The notes beneath the pieces were generated by a model, which saw only the letters and a program-made list of their open reading frames with translations, ran no database searches and was not told the origin of the DNA. The translations under genes and the position numbers were made by a program. Below, piece after piece: positions 24,188 to 32,330 of a stretch of 64,000 nucleotides of DNA; the stretch's first letter is position 1; each line of letters opens with the position of its first letter. Origin of the DNA: an uncultured Prevotellaceae bacterium. GTDB taxonomy: Bacteria; Bacteroidota; Bacteroidia; Bacteroidales; Bacteroidaceae. The stretch lies in NCBI GenBank assembly GCA_900321965.1, contig ONYA01000003.1, forward strand, positions 1-64,000, in the 5' to 3' direction.

Positions 24188-27100
24188 CTACGGGGCAATG
24201 GTGCGCAATACGCTGACAGCTTCCTCTACGGTAGGCACATCGGTGACAACCATCGAGCGCCTACCGTTTTGTTCTCTCAGGTTACAGCGGCGGACGTTGG
24301 TGGTGACGTAGTCGAGCACATGGCCGAAAGCATCGCTCTGGTAGTAGGGACTGTCAGGGTTGGAGACGAAATAGAGGAACATCCGGCCCTGCTTCAGCAT
24401 GATTTTCTCGCAGCCGAGCTGCTTGCCGTAGCGACGTAGCGACACCACGCGTATCAGTTCTTCGGCCACGTCGGGGATAGCGCCGAAGCGGTCCTGAAGT
24501 CGCTGGCGGTAGGCTTCCACCTCCTGGTCGTTGCGCAGGTTGTCGAGTTCGCGATAGAGCAGCATACGCTCGGAGTCGCTGGGCACGTACTGGTCGGGGA
24601 AATACATCTCGAGGTCGCTCTCGAGAGTGCAGTCGGAGACGAAGAGACCCACCCCCATCCCCTCCCTGTAGGGAGGGGCGTAATTACTTTGAGTACCTGA
24701 TTTTGCGGGGGAATCGCTTTCCTCCTTCACTGGGAGGGGGTTGGTATCTCTTTCATTCCTCAGTTCCGCCATCGCCTCGTTCAGAATCTTCTGGTAGGTC
24801 TCGTAGCCGAGGTCGGAGATGAAGCCGCTCTGCTCGGCACCGAGCAGGTTGCCGGCACCGCGAATGTCGAGGTCTTGCATGGCGATGTTGATGCCTGAGC
24901 CGAGGTCGCTGAAGTTCTCCAAAGCCTCTAAGCGGCGACGGCTGTCGGCAGGCAGTGCTGCCAACGGGGGTGCCAGGAGGTAACAGAAAGCCTTGCGGTT
25001 GCCACGACCCACACGGCCACGCATCTGGTGCAGGTCACTGAGTCCGAAGTAGTGGGCACCATTGATGATGATGGTGTTGGCATTGGGTATGTCGATGCCG
25101 TTCTCAACGATGGTGGTAGAGAGCAGCACGTCGTAGTCGTAGTTTGAGAAGTCGAGGATGATCCGTTCGAGCTCTTCGGGCTTCATCTGTCCGTGACCGA
25201 TGGCCACACGGGCGTCGGGCACGTACTTATGTATCAAGTCGGCTATCTCCTGTAACTGGTTGATGCGGTTGTTGACAAAGTACACCTGACCGTTGCGCGA
25301 CATCTCGAAGTTGATGGCGTCGGCAATAATCTCGGCTCCGAAGGTATGAATCTCCGTCTGAATGGGGTAACGGTTGGGCGGCGGCGTCTGGATCACGCTC
25401 AGGTCGCGGGCACCGACGAGTGAGAACTGCAGCGTTCGGGGGATAGGTGTGGCCGACATCGTCAACGTGTCGACGTTCGACTTCATCTGGCGCAACTTCT
25501 CCTTGGTCGACACGCCGAACTTCTGTTCCTCGTCGATGATGAGCAGTCCCAAGTCCTTGAACTTCACCGTCTTGCCGATAAGCTTATGCGTACCTATTAT
25601 AATATCTATCTTGCCGTCCTCTAAGTCCTTCAGCAAGGCCGTTGTCTGCTTGGCACTACGGGCACGCGTCAGATAGTCTACACGGACGGGCATATCCTTC
25701 AGTCGCCCCTGAAACGTGCGGAAATGCTGGTAGGCCAATACCGTCGTGGGCACCATCACCGCCACCTGCTTGCCGTCGCAGGCGGCCTTGAAGGCAGCAC
25801 GCACGGCCACCTCGGTCTTGCCGAAGCCCACATCGCCACAGACCAGGCGGTCCATCGGCTGGGCCTTCTCCATATCGGCCTTCACGTCCTGCGTAGCTTT
25901 CAGCTGGTCGGGGGTGTCCTCGTAGAGGAACGAAGCCTCAAGCTCGTGCTGCAGGTAACTGTCGTGACTGAAGGCGAATCCCTTTTCGCGACGGCGACGG
26001 GCATAGAGCTTGATGAGGTCGCGCGCAATGTCCTTGATATGCTTCTTGGTTCGCTCCTTCAGGCGCTCCCACTGACCGGTGCCGAGGGTCGACAAGCGGG
26101 GCGCCTCGCCGCCGTCCTGCGACTTGTACTTCGACACCTTATACAGCGAATGGATGGAGACGTAGATGGCATCGCCACGCTGGTAGGTAATCTTTATCAT
26201 CTCCTGGTAGCCATCGCCCTGGGGCATACGCACCAGTCCGCCGAACTTGCCTACGCCGTGATCGACGTGGACGACGTAGTCGCCCATCTCAAACTGCTGT
26301 ATCTCCTTCAGCGTCAGCGCCATCTTACCCGTACGCGCTTTGTCGCTCTTCAGGTTGTACTTATGGAAGCGGTCGAAAATCTGATGGTCGGTAAAGAAGC
26401 AGGCACGGGCATCGACATCGATAAATCCTTCGTGTAACGTCTTGTCGACGGGGATGAATGAAACTCTCTTTTCACTTAAAATGTCTTTCAATCGCTCCTG
26501 CTGCTTCTGACTGTCAGCGAGGATAAAGAGCTGGAAGTCCTGTAGGATATAGTCTTCCAACGTCTGCGAAAGCAGGTCGAAATTCTTGTGGAACAGAGGT
26601 TGGGGCTTGGTGTTGAATGAGAAATGTTGCGCAGCCTCATTTCTCATTTGCTTTCCAGAAAGGAATATATGGCGGAAACGTTCGGCCTCGTCGCGGAATT
26701 GGGCACCCGTTATCAGCTGACACTCGCGGCGCAGCTGCTGTTCTATTTCGTGCTGCTCCATCTCGGTGGTCGCAGCTTCCATACGCTCGGTGACGGCCTG
26801 ACGCGAAAAACCCTCCTGATACGTGCGGTCAACGGCATCGGCCACGTAAGCGTAGTCCTTGAAGGCCAGCAACGTCTGCTCTGGCAGGAACTTGAGTAGC
26901 GACTCTTTGTCCTCGGTCTCACCAGCCAACTCGGGCACGATATCCACCTGCTCACGACGACTCTTCGACAGTTGGTCCTCCACCTCAAACGTGCGGACGC
27001 TGTCTATCTCGTCGCCGAAGAAATCGATGCGGAAGGGGAACTCGCTGCTGAAGCTGTACACGTCGAGAATAGAGCCGCGCAGGGCGTACTGCCCCGGCTC

Positions 27101-27619
27101 GTAGACGTAATCGACCTCGCGGAAGCCGAAGTCCTGCAGCGTCTGTTCGATAGTGGCGGTGCTGATGGTCTGCCCCGTCCGGAGCGTCAGGGTGCGGCTG
27201 TCGAGCCGCTTCTTCGTCACCACCATCTCAGCCACAGCCTCGGGATAACTGACAATATATAATGAAGAATGGCCATTCCTCATTTGTGACAATGCCTCCG
27301 TACGCAGTATCTCGTTGGCGGCGTCGCGCTGGGCATACTTCACCGACCGCCTATAGCTCGACGGGAAGAAGAGCACGCGCTCGGTGCCCATCAGCTGCGT
27401 CAGGTCGTGATAGAAATAGCCCGCCTCCTCGGCATCCTGAAGAATAAAGAGAATAGTTGCCTGCGCTATTTCAGCCAGACTGCCAAACACTAACGGTGCC
27501 GACGAACCCGACAAACCGTCAAGGACAATACGGCGTTCTCCCGTTTTGCCCATCGTCTTTGCCAGCGCCTTCACCTGCGGTCTGCTGGCATACTGCTTAC
27601 ATAATTCTTGTATTGTCAT
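24188..27619 (-). CDS. mfd: Transcription-repair coupling factor
   Basis: Displaces RNA polymerase stalled at DNA lesions and recruits UvrA. The 1143 residues show the UvrB-like N-terminal module, the RNA-polymerase-interacting domain (FEMGDYVVHVDHGVGKFGGL), helicase motifs GDVGFGKTEVAVRAAF, IIDEEQKFGVSTKEKLR, TMSATPIPRTL and QMRGRVGRGNRKAFCYLL, and the C-terminal regulatory domain. Three repeat-encoded segments are in frame: residues about 955-993 (NPLPVKEESDSPAKSG...REGMGVGL), GKQMRNEAAQHFSFN near 330, and SQMRNGHSSLYIV near 115. The core motifs are intact, so the protein is expected to work. Confidence 0.95.
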   Translation of the reverse strand: MTIQELCKQYASRPQVKALAKTMGKTGERRIVLDGLSGSSAPLVFGSLAEIAQATILFILQDAEEAGYFYHDLTQLMGTERVLFFPSSYRRSVKYAQRDAANEILRTEALSQMRNGHSSLYIVSYPEAVAEMVVTKKRLDSRTLTLRTGQTISTATIEQTLQDFGFREVDYVYEPGQYALRGSILDVYSFSSEFPFRIDFFGDEIDSVRTFEVEDQLSKSRREQVDIVPELAGETEDKESLLKFLPEQTLLAFKDYAYVADAVDRTYQEGFSRQAVTERMEAATTEMEQHEIEQQLRRECQLITGAQFRDEAERFRHIFLSGKQMRNEAAQHFSFNTKPQPLFHKNFDLLSQTLEDYILQDFQLFILADSQKQQERLKDILSEKRVSFIPVDKTLHEGFIDVDARACFFTDHQIFDRFHKYNLKSDKARTGKMALTLKEIQQFEMGDYVVHVDHGVGKFGGLVRMPQGDGYQEMIKITYQRGDAIYVSIHSLYKVSKYKSQDGGEAPRLSTLGTGQWERLKERTKKHIKDIARDLIKLYARRRREKGFAFSHDSYLQHELEASFLYEDTPDQLKATQDVKADMEKAQPMDRLVCGDVGFGKTEVAVRAAFKAACDGKQVAVMVPTTVLAYQHFRTFQGRLKDMPVRVDYLTRARSAKQTTALLKDLEDGKIDIIIGTHKLIGKTVKFKDLGLLIIDEEQKFGVSTKEKLRQMKSNVDTLTMSATPIPRTLQFSLVGARDLSVIQTPPPNRYPIQTEIHTFGAEIIADAINFEMSRNGQVYFVNNRINQLQEIADLIHKYVPDARVAIGHGQMKPEELERIILDFSNYDYDVLLSTTIVENGIDIPNANTIIINGAHYFGLSDLHQMRGRVGRGNRKAFCYLLAPPLAALPADSRRRLEALENFSDLGSGINIAMQDLDIRGAGNLLGAEQSGFISDLGYETYQKILNEAMAELRNERDTNPLPVKEESDSPAKSGTQSNYAPPYREGMGVGLFVSDCTLESDLEMYFPDQYVPSDSERMLLYRELDNLRNDQEVEAYRQRLQDRFGAIPDVAEELIRVVSLRRYGKQLGCEKIMLKQGRMFLYFVSNPDSPYYQSDAFGHVLDYVTTNVRRCNLREQNGRRSMVVTDVPTVEEAVSVLRTIAP
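24645..24740. repeat. ACCCACCCCC...GGGAGGGG repeats inside mfd
   Basis: One full palindromic copy (24645-24690) of the repeat seen at meaB/DUF1573, including the flanking GTAATTA, and a second partial CCTCC...GGGAGGGGG piece near 24720-24740. Both lie in frame in the mfd C-terminal region. Confidence 0.8.
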
Positions 27620-27633
27620 TGCTTAAAGCGATG

Positions 27634-27641
27634 CAAAATTA
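27634..27641 (-). promoter_or_regulatory. mfd promoter -7 box
   Basis: TAATTTTG on the minus strand, 14 bp before the mfd start; divergent from the glycosyltransferase promoter. Confidence 0.6.
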
Positions 27642-27684
27642 CTAAAAAAACTTCGATAACCTATTGCATATCGCTTTTTTTTCG

Positions 27685-27692
27685 TAACTTTG
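27685..27692 (+). promoter_or_regulatory. Glycosyltransferase promoter -7 box
   Basis: TAACTTTG, 20 bp before the ATG at 27713. Confidence 0.65.
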
Positions 27693-27712
27693 CCAACAAA
27701 ATTCATCAAACT

Positions 27713-28462
27713 ATGCACGAAAGCGATAGTATTGTCATCATTCCGACCTACAACGAGAAGGAGAATATGGAGAAAATCATCCGGGCCGTCTTCGGTCTGG
27801 AGAAGTGTTTCCACATCTTAGTCATCGACGACGGTTCACCCGACGGCACAGCCGATATCGTGAAGCGCCTGATGGCCGACGAGTTCGCCGACCGCCTGTT
27901 CTTAGTAGAGCGTAGCGGCAAGCTGGGACTCGGCACGGCCTACATTGCCGGTTTCAAATGGGCACTGGAGCGCGACTACGGCTACATCTTCGAGATGGAC
28001 GCCGACTTCAGCCACGACCCCAACGACCTGCCGCGACTCTACAGCGCCTGCGCCGACGAGGGTTACGACGTGGCCATCGGCTCGCGCTACGTCAGCGGCG
28101 TCAACGTCGTCAACTGGCCCATCGGCCGTGTGCTCATGTCGTACTTCGCCTCGAAATACGTCCGTATGGTGACGGGCTTCAAGGTTCACGACACCACCGC
28201 CGGTTTCAAGTGCTACCGTCGGCGCGTGCTGAAGACCATCGAGCTCGACAAGATACGCTTCAAGGGCTACGCCTTCCAGATAGAGATGAAGTTCACGGCC
28301 TACAAGTGTGGCTTCAAGATTCAGGAGGTGCCCGTCATCTTCGTTAACCGCCGTGAAGGCACCTCGAAAATGTCGGGCGGCATCTTCGGCGAGGCGTTCT
28401 TCGGCGTCATGCGCCTGCGCTGGGACGGCTGGACCCGCAAGTATCCTCCCATCGTCGAGTAG
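27713..28462 (+). CDS. Polyprenol-phosphate sugar transferase (DPM1-like GT2)
   Basis: Transfers a sugar from a nucleotide sugar to a polyprenyl phosphate carrier at the inner membrane. The 249 residues match dolichol-phosphate mannosyltransferase-like GT2 enzymes: IVIIPTYNEKENMEKIIR at the start, VIDDGSPDGTADIVK, FEMDADFSHDPNDLPRL (DxD-type metal motif) and the C-terminal EVPVIFVNRREGTSKMSGGI. No membrane anchor is present. The start at 27713 (MHESDSIVIIPTYN) follows the promoter closely; a longer frame upstream overlaps the mfd promoter. It stands alone, divergent from mfd. Confidence 0.92.
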   Translation: MHESDSIVIIPTYNEKENMEKIIRAVFGLEKCFHILVIDDGSPDGTADIVKRLMADEFADRLFLVERSGKLGLGTAYIAGFKWALERDYGYIFEMDADFSHDPNDLPRLYSACADEGYDVAIGSRYVSGVNVVNWPIGRVLMSYFASKYVRMVTGFKVHDTTAGFKCYRRRVLKTIELDKIRFKGYAFQIEMKFTAYKCGFKIQEVPVIFVNRREGTSKMSGGIFGEAFFGVMRLRWDGWTRKYPPIVE

Positions 28463-28568
28463 TACCAGCCCCAAACCAACCTTTGCTTACGGTTGAATTC
28501 ATGGAAAGTCATCATCCCTCTCTAGCAATTTGTATTGACATATTAAGCAAACATTCCTGTGAAGGACC

Positions 28569-29570
28569 TTATTTCAACAATTGTAAAATCACTTCTGGCG
28601 ACACCTTCATCTTTGTGACTGCACACATGCCGACACCCATATCCTTCACGCTGGCACCAAGCAGATAGACATCATCGTCGATAATCAGGAATCTATCGTG
28701 GTTCTTTTGTGGCAGTTGCACGAACTGGATTTCGCGATACTGCTCATTGTGCTTCTTCAAATCGGTTAGGAACGGGTCGTAGTAACGAGAGTGAATCGTT
28801 GCCTCCACATTATCCACGCGCTTATCCAATAGAGACAGCACACGGTCATCCACGAAGTTGTCTATCAAAACGATCCGCTGCTTAGCACTCCTCACCAAGT
28901 CTGACACATAAGTCCATGCGTCCCAAATGCATCCTGTGGCAAAAATCTGCTCAGGCTGTTGCTCTGGAAGACGTTTCTCTATAGTGGTTATAATCTGATT
29001 AACTTTTTCATCAGTCTCCGTTTGGTGCTGTTCAATGTTAAGGATGCGCTGCATCATCAGAACATTGTTATTCACAATGTCAGGTATAGCCGTGAAAGCA
29101 CGCATAATACGGATATTCACCTCTACTGCTGTTCCAGACCTCAGTACGCTACTGAGCATGCCTATACCATTGCGAGTGAAAGCGTAAGGCATAAATTTAC
29201 GATGCTGTCCACGTCCATTCTTTAAAATCACATTTTGTGATGTTAAATCTTCTAAGGTCACAATTTGTGATCTTAAAGCATGCCATTCCTCTTTTGTAAC
29301 ATGGAACATGAAATCATCAGGGAAGCGTCTTAAATTACGTTTTACTGCCTGATTCAAAGCACGCGTCTCAACGCCATACAGCATTGCCAAGTCAGAGTCA
29401 AGCATCACTTTCTGTCCTCTGATAGTATGAATAAGACTCTCTATATTTATATTTTTGAGGTCACAATTTGTGACCGCAAGCTGTTGGTTATCACCGCTCG
29501 ACCTCTGGTCGCTTTCAAGGAAAGAATTTGTGATAACCTCTGTATCTTTATTCTTGCTTTTCTTTGCCAT
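28569..29570 (-). CDS. ORF6N-domain protein with phospholipase D-like C-terminus
   Basis: About 333 residues. Residues about 45-135 form an ORF6N domain (HTIRGQKVMLDSDLAMLYGVETRALNQAVKRNLRRFPDDFMF), a DNA-binding module shared by phages and accessory islands. A linker with a helical stretch follows. The C-terminal 110 residues resemble half a PLD-type nuclease: IVLIDNFVDDRVLSLL and HDRFLIIDDDVYLLGASVKDMG, an H-x-K-like motif in which the Lys position reads Phe (HDRFLIID). So DNA binding is likely, catalysis doubtful. The start at 29570 gives MAKKSKNK. The N-terminal SDQRSSGD is encoded by a palindromic piece (CGACCTCTGGTCG) that recurs near 55525. Confidence 0.82.
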   Translation of the reverse strand: MAKKSKNKDTEVITNSFLESDQRSSGDNQQLAVTNCDLKNINIESLIHTIRGQKVMLDSDLAMLYGVETRALNQAVKRNLRRFPDDFMFHVTKEEWHALRSQIVTLEDLTSQNVILKNGRGQHRKFMPYAFTRNGIGMLSSVLRSGTAVEVNIRIMRAFTAIPDIVNNNVLMMQRILNIEQHQTETDEKVNQIITTIEKRLPEQQPEQIFATGCIWDAWTYVSDLVRSAKQRIVLIDNFVDDRVLSLLDKRVDNVEATIHSRYYDPFLTDLKKHNEQYREIQFVQLPQKNHDRFLIIDDDVYLLGASVKDMGVGMCAVTKMKVSPEVILQLLK

Positions 29571-29579
29571 ATATCGCAA

Positions 29580-29732
29580 TTATTCTTTCATTAGGTTATC
29601 TATATCGCCCATCAGTCGCTCTGTCTGCTGGAACACATAGATGATGTTGCCATAATGCTTCACGTCCTTGAAACTCAGGGGCATACCCTTGCAATCTTTG
29701 AGCCATTTCTGAACTGCTTGCTCTCAGGGTTG
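29580..29732 (-). pseudogene. C-terminal fragment of a methylase/restriction-type protein
   Basis: A minus-strand frame of about 50 codons with no start reads EQAVQKWLKDCKGMPLSFKD and then VKHYGNIIYVFQQTERLMGD, ending IDNLMKE-stop. This resembles the extreme C-terminus of large Bacteroidetes restriction-modification methylases, where a 'tWLkdrkgr-lsf-di-hY-kii-al-eTdrlM-eID' tail is common. Nothing of the catalytic part remains. It directly precedes the ORF6N gene and indicates a lost R-M gene here. Family assignment is from memory of the tail pattern and is tentative. Confidence 0.5.
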
Positions 29733-29960
29733 AATATTTGGCGGTATTCGAATTGAGAGAGACAAGAGCCGAAAGCTCAAGTATCTAAAAAGACTGCGGA
29801 CGGGGCGACGCTCGATTCCTATTAGGTTAGTAAATTGAGTTAAATGTCCCCTTGGGCGGGCGGCGCCTGGCACCGCACAACGTCCCGTTTTCGTTTGTCG
29901 CTATGTCATAGTCATCGTCAATTAATGATGGATTACACCTTTAATAATATATCTTCAATC
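29733..29960. other. Intergenic region without a recognised gene
   Basis: No coding frame, RNA gene or clear repeat is visible. A short TTGAGTTAAATGTCCCC resembles TTGAGTTAAGTGACACC at 30992, in the mobile repeat region. The G+C-rich piece near 29862 (GGCGGGCGGCGCC) is isolated. Confidence 0.4.
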
Positions 29961-30779
29961 TCATATAAATGACACCTCTGTCGTTAATGCCCTCGTTCCG
30001 CCATTTCGAAGTTCTGGCGTATTGATGCGGATGTCGCAGTCAACAACAAAAATAGAGCCTGCTACAGAACGGATAACATTCTCATCATGCATATCACTCA
30101 GATAAATGTCTGGCGTGGCGTAAGTCCAATTGCGAGGGTTCTTCAGTTCAAAGCCCATTTGACACATAAACTCAGCAATCTCTGCATCGCTAACGGGCTG
30201 GCCATTAATGAATGGTTGCTCTGCAATTATCTTAAACTCTCCTTTATGGTCGCGGCCAAAGCCGACGGTGGTGAGATGCGTTTCAGGGAAGTAAGTGTTG
30301 TGGAGAGCAATGCGGTCAAGGGCAAAAATTGGCTGGATGAAATAATCCAAACCAATGGACTTAATTAACGTTGAACCATGATCATAAACCTTTGCCTCTC
30401 CACCTTCTGCAATCTGCTCACCAAGAGTCTGAGGTAAACATCTGTCGACATTATCCATCCAAAGGTTTACAGCCTTAGCCCACTTCTCTATTGCTGCTTC
30501 CTGCTTCGCTCCGCATTGGCACTCTCTTTCATAGTCGCTGAGTGCTGACGAATCTTGGCTATCTGAGCCAGCTTCTGCTCCCGCGAGCAAGGATGCAACG
30601 ACATTTGCATGACCTCCCGTTGCGCAGCCATGCTGTTCTTGCGGTGAAAATCGTTGATATACCAACCGCCTACTAATGAATTCTGCTGCATAAGTGTCCA
30701 ACATTAGCAGACCTTCAGGCGTGAAGCCCTCGGCGATGATGGCGCGGACGGAAGCCCAAAAATCTGCATTGTTCATCAT
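29961..30779 (-). CDS. Putative polyvalent-protein-type kinase
   Basis: 272 residues with a diverged protein-kinase core. Visible elements are IAEGGEAKVYDHGSTLIKS (glycine-rich loop and Lys, about 123-140), HNTYFPETHLTTVGFGRDHKGEFKIIAEQPFINGQPVSDAEI (hinge region), IYLSDMHDENVI (catalytic loop with Asp...Asn) and IFVVDCDIRIN (metal-binding Asp). This layout matches the kinase domain found in polyvalent proteins of conjugative elements and phages. The N-terminal 115 residues are not recognised and hold a Ser/Ala-rich stretch. It has its own promoter and sits beside a mobile repeat element, which supports a mobile origin. Confidence 0.7.
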   Translation of the reverse strand: MMNNADFWASVRAIIAEGFTPEGLLMLDTYAAEFISRRLVYQRFSPQEQHGCATGGHANVVASLLAGAEAGSDSQDSSALSDYERECQCGAKQEAAIEKWAKAVNLWMDNVDRCLPQTLGEQIAEGGEAKVYDHGSTLIKSIGLDYFIQPIFALDRIALHNTYFPETHLTTVGFGRDHKGEFKIIAEQPFINGQPVSDAEIAEFMCQMGFELKNPRNWTYATPDIYLSDMHDENVIRSVAGSIFVVDCDIRINTPELRNGGTRALTTEVSFI

Positions 30780-30813
30780 TTCTAAAATAAGGTATTAACT
30801 AAATTAACGTCTG

Positions 30814-30821
30814 CAAAGATA
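30814..30821 (-). promoter_or_regulatory. Promoter -7 box of the kinase-like gene
   Basis: TATCTTTG on the minus strand, 35 bp before the start at 30779. Confidence 0.6.
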
Positions 30822-30935
30822 AGGAATAATCCTGAAACATCCAAAAATAAACACAAAAAATCTCCGAAGTGGCAGGACTTCGAAGAATATGATTCAAACC
30901 GGCATTTCTTACCCTATTAAAATATGATATACCCT

Positions 30936-31466
30936 CACCTCTTACACCTGGCACTTAACTAACTGAAAATCAGTGGCTATTTTTTTGAGTTAAGTGACAC
31001 CTATAGTCGCACCAGAGGTGACACCAAGGGATTATGCCAGGCCGTGAAACATTTACGAGAGGCCGATATTTTTTTACGAGAGGCCGGGAAATTTTCACGA
31101 GCGGCTTGTACGTTTCCGACTTTGGCGTGAAACATAGTCACCCGAATAAACAATGATATATTTGAAACGAATTTGAATAATTATTATAATTATGCCCATG
31201 AATTTGAATAATTATAATGGTGGGGATTTGAAGACTCGTTATACGCTTCGCCTGCGAATAATTATTATTAAAATCGTGGATAAAATTATTTCAATTATTC
31301 AAATTCGTTTCCAAAAAGTTTATTTCATTATATTGCGTTTGAACTACATTGGCGAAAAGGGTTGGTGCGACCACTGGTGCGACACTTGGTGCGGGCATTG
31401 GTGCGGGCATTGGTGCGGGCAAACCCTTCGCTAACCTGCTGATAATCAGGGTTGGTGTTAGAGGTG
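30936..31466. mobile_element. MITE-like composite repeat, copy C, with 13-bp inverted ends
   Basis: Left end CACCTCTTACACC (30936-30948) and right end GGTGTTAGAGGTG (31454-31466) are inverse with one mismatch. Inside are a CACTTAACT...AGTTAAGTG stem (30951-31004), the TGAAACATTTACGAG head repeats (31023-31135), the A+T-rich palindromic module (31163-31310) and about five units of the 12-bp TTGGTGCGGGCA repeat (31364-31423). It shares the same order of parts with 1-372. No transposase is encoded, so it would depend on an enzyme elsewhere. This fills most of the 737-bp gap between genes. Confidence 0.7.
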
Positions 31467-31516
31467 TCACCAAACTGAAAAACTTACACGTAACGCGCGT
31501 GCGCGCGAGAGAACAT

Positions 31517-32275
31517 TCACTGGTCAGGGTTCTCGACGAAGCCCTGATACTCTGGCACTAATCCCGACATCACGCTGTCGTACGCCTGACGCATGGTGGC
31601 ATTGACGTTTTCAGGACCCTGCCCTACGGGGTAGATGGGCTGATGGATGGTGAGGTGCAGGGGATGCCATGAGATGAAATGCCAGTCGCGCATTCGGGGC
31701 AGGATGTTGAACGAGCCGTTGATGGTGAGCGGCACAACGGGCAGCTGCAGCTCGTCGGCCAGCGCAAAGGCGCCCTTCTTGAAGCTACCCATGTGGCCCG
31801 TGAAGGAGCGGGCTCCCTCGGGGAAGACTGTCACGGAGTAGCCCTGCTCCAAGATGCGGCGGGCGTCGTCGTAGGTTTTCTTGATCTTGCTGACGCCTCG
31901 CTTGTCGACCATAATCTGGTGAGACTTGCGGCAGGCATAGCCCACAAAGGGAATCTTCTGAATCTGGTGCTTCATCATCCACTTGAAATTGCGACCCAAG
32001 AAACCATAGATGAGGAAGATATCGAAGGCACCCTGATGGTTGGCCACGAAGACATACGACTGGTTCTTCTCCAAATTCTCGCGACCCTCGACGGTCACGG
32101 GGATAAGAAGGGTGCGGAGAATGACCTTTGCCCACCAACGGCCAGGATAGTAACTCCAGAAATGGCCATTGCCTATAGCACAGCCCACACCAATCTCAAT
32201 GGCTGTAACGATGGTGATCAAGATGACGACGGGCACGCCAACCAAAAGCTGATAAACACGATACAAGTATTTCAT
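31517..32275 (-). CDS. plsC: 1-acyl-sn-glycerol-3-phosphate acyltransferase
   Basis: Second acylation in phospholipid synthesis, making phosphatidate at the inner membrane. The 252 residues start with a hydrophobic segment (YQLLVGVPVVILITIVTAIEI), then the acyltransferase motifs NHQGAFD (HX4D replaced by HQGAFD, i.e. His-4-Asp), the FxxR-like FKWMMKHQIQKIPFVG, VFPEGARSFTG (EGxR) and LPVVPLTINGS. The ATG at 32275 was chosen; a TTG in the adjacent repeat would add three residues. Last gene of the operon that begins with the DUF4369 lipoprotein. Confidence 0.93.
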   Translation of the reverse strand: MKYLYRVYQLLVGVPVVILITIVTAIEIGVGCAIGNGHFWSYYPGRWWAKVILRTLLIPVTVEGRENLEKNQSYVFVANHQGAFDIFLIYGFLGRNFKWMMKHQIQKIPFVGYACRKSHQIMVDKRGVSKIKKTYDDARRILEQGYSVTVFPEGARSFTGHMGSFKKGAFALADELQLPVVPLTINGSFNILPRMRDWHFISWHPLHLTIHQPIYPVGQGPENVNATMRQAYDSVMSGLVPEYQGFVENPDQ

Positions 32276-32278
32276 AAT

Positions 32279-32330
32279 TTTCAATTTTCAATCTTCAATC
32301 TTCAATTCTCAATCTTCAATCTTCTCAGCG
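32279..32330. repeat. TCAATCTTCAAT repeats between plsC and the phosphoesterase
   Basis: Five to six direct repeats of TCAATYTTCAAT type. They form the last codons of the phosphoesterase gene (RLKIEN) and the leader of plsC. Similar TCTCAATT repeats lie at 40218-40250 before tRNA-Arg. Confidence 0.75.

Noticed and set aside
27608..27712. Longer start of the glycosyltransferase
   Set aside because: It would cross the divergent promoters and encodes no family sequence.
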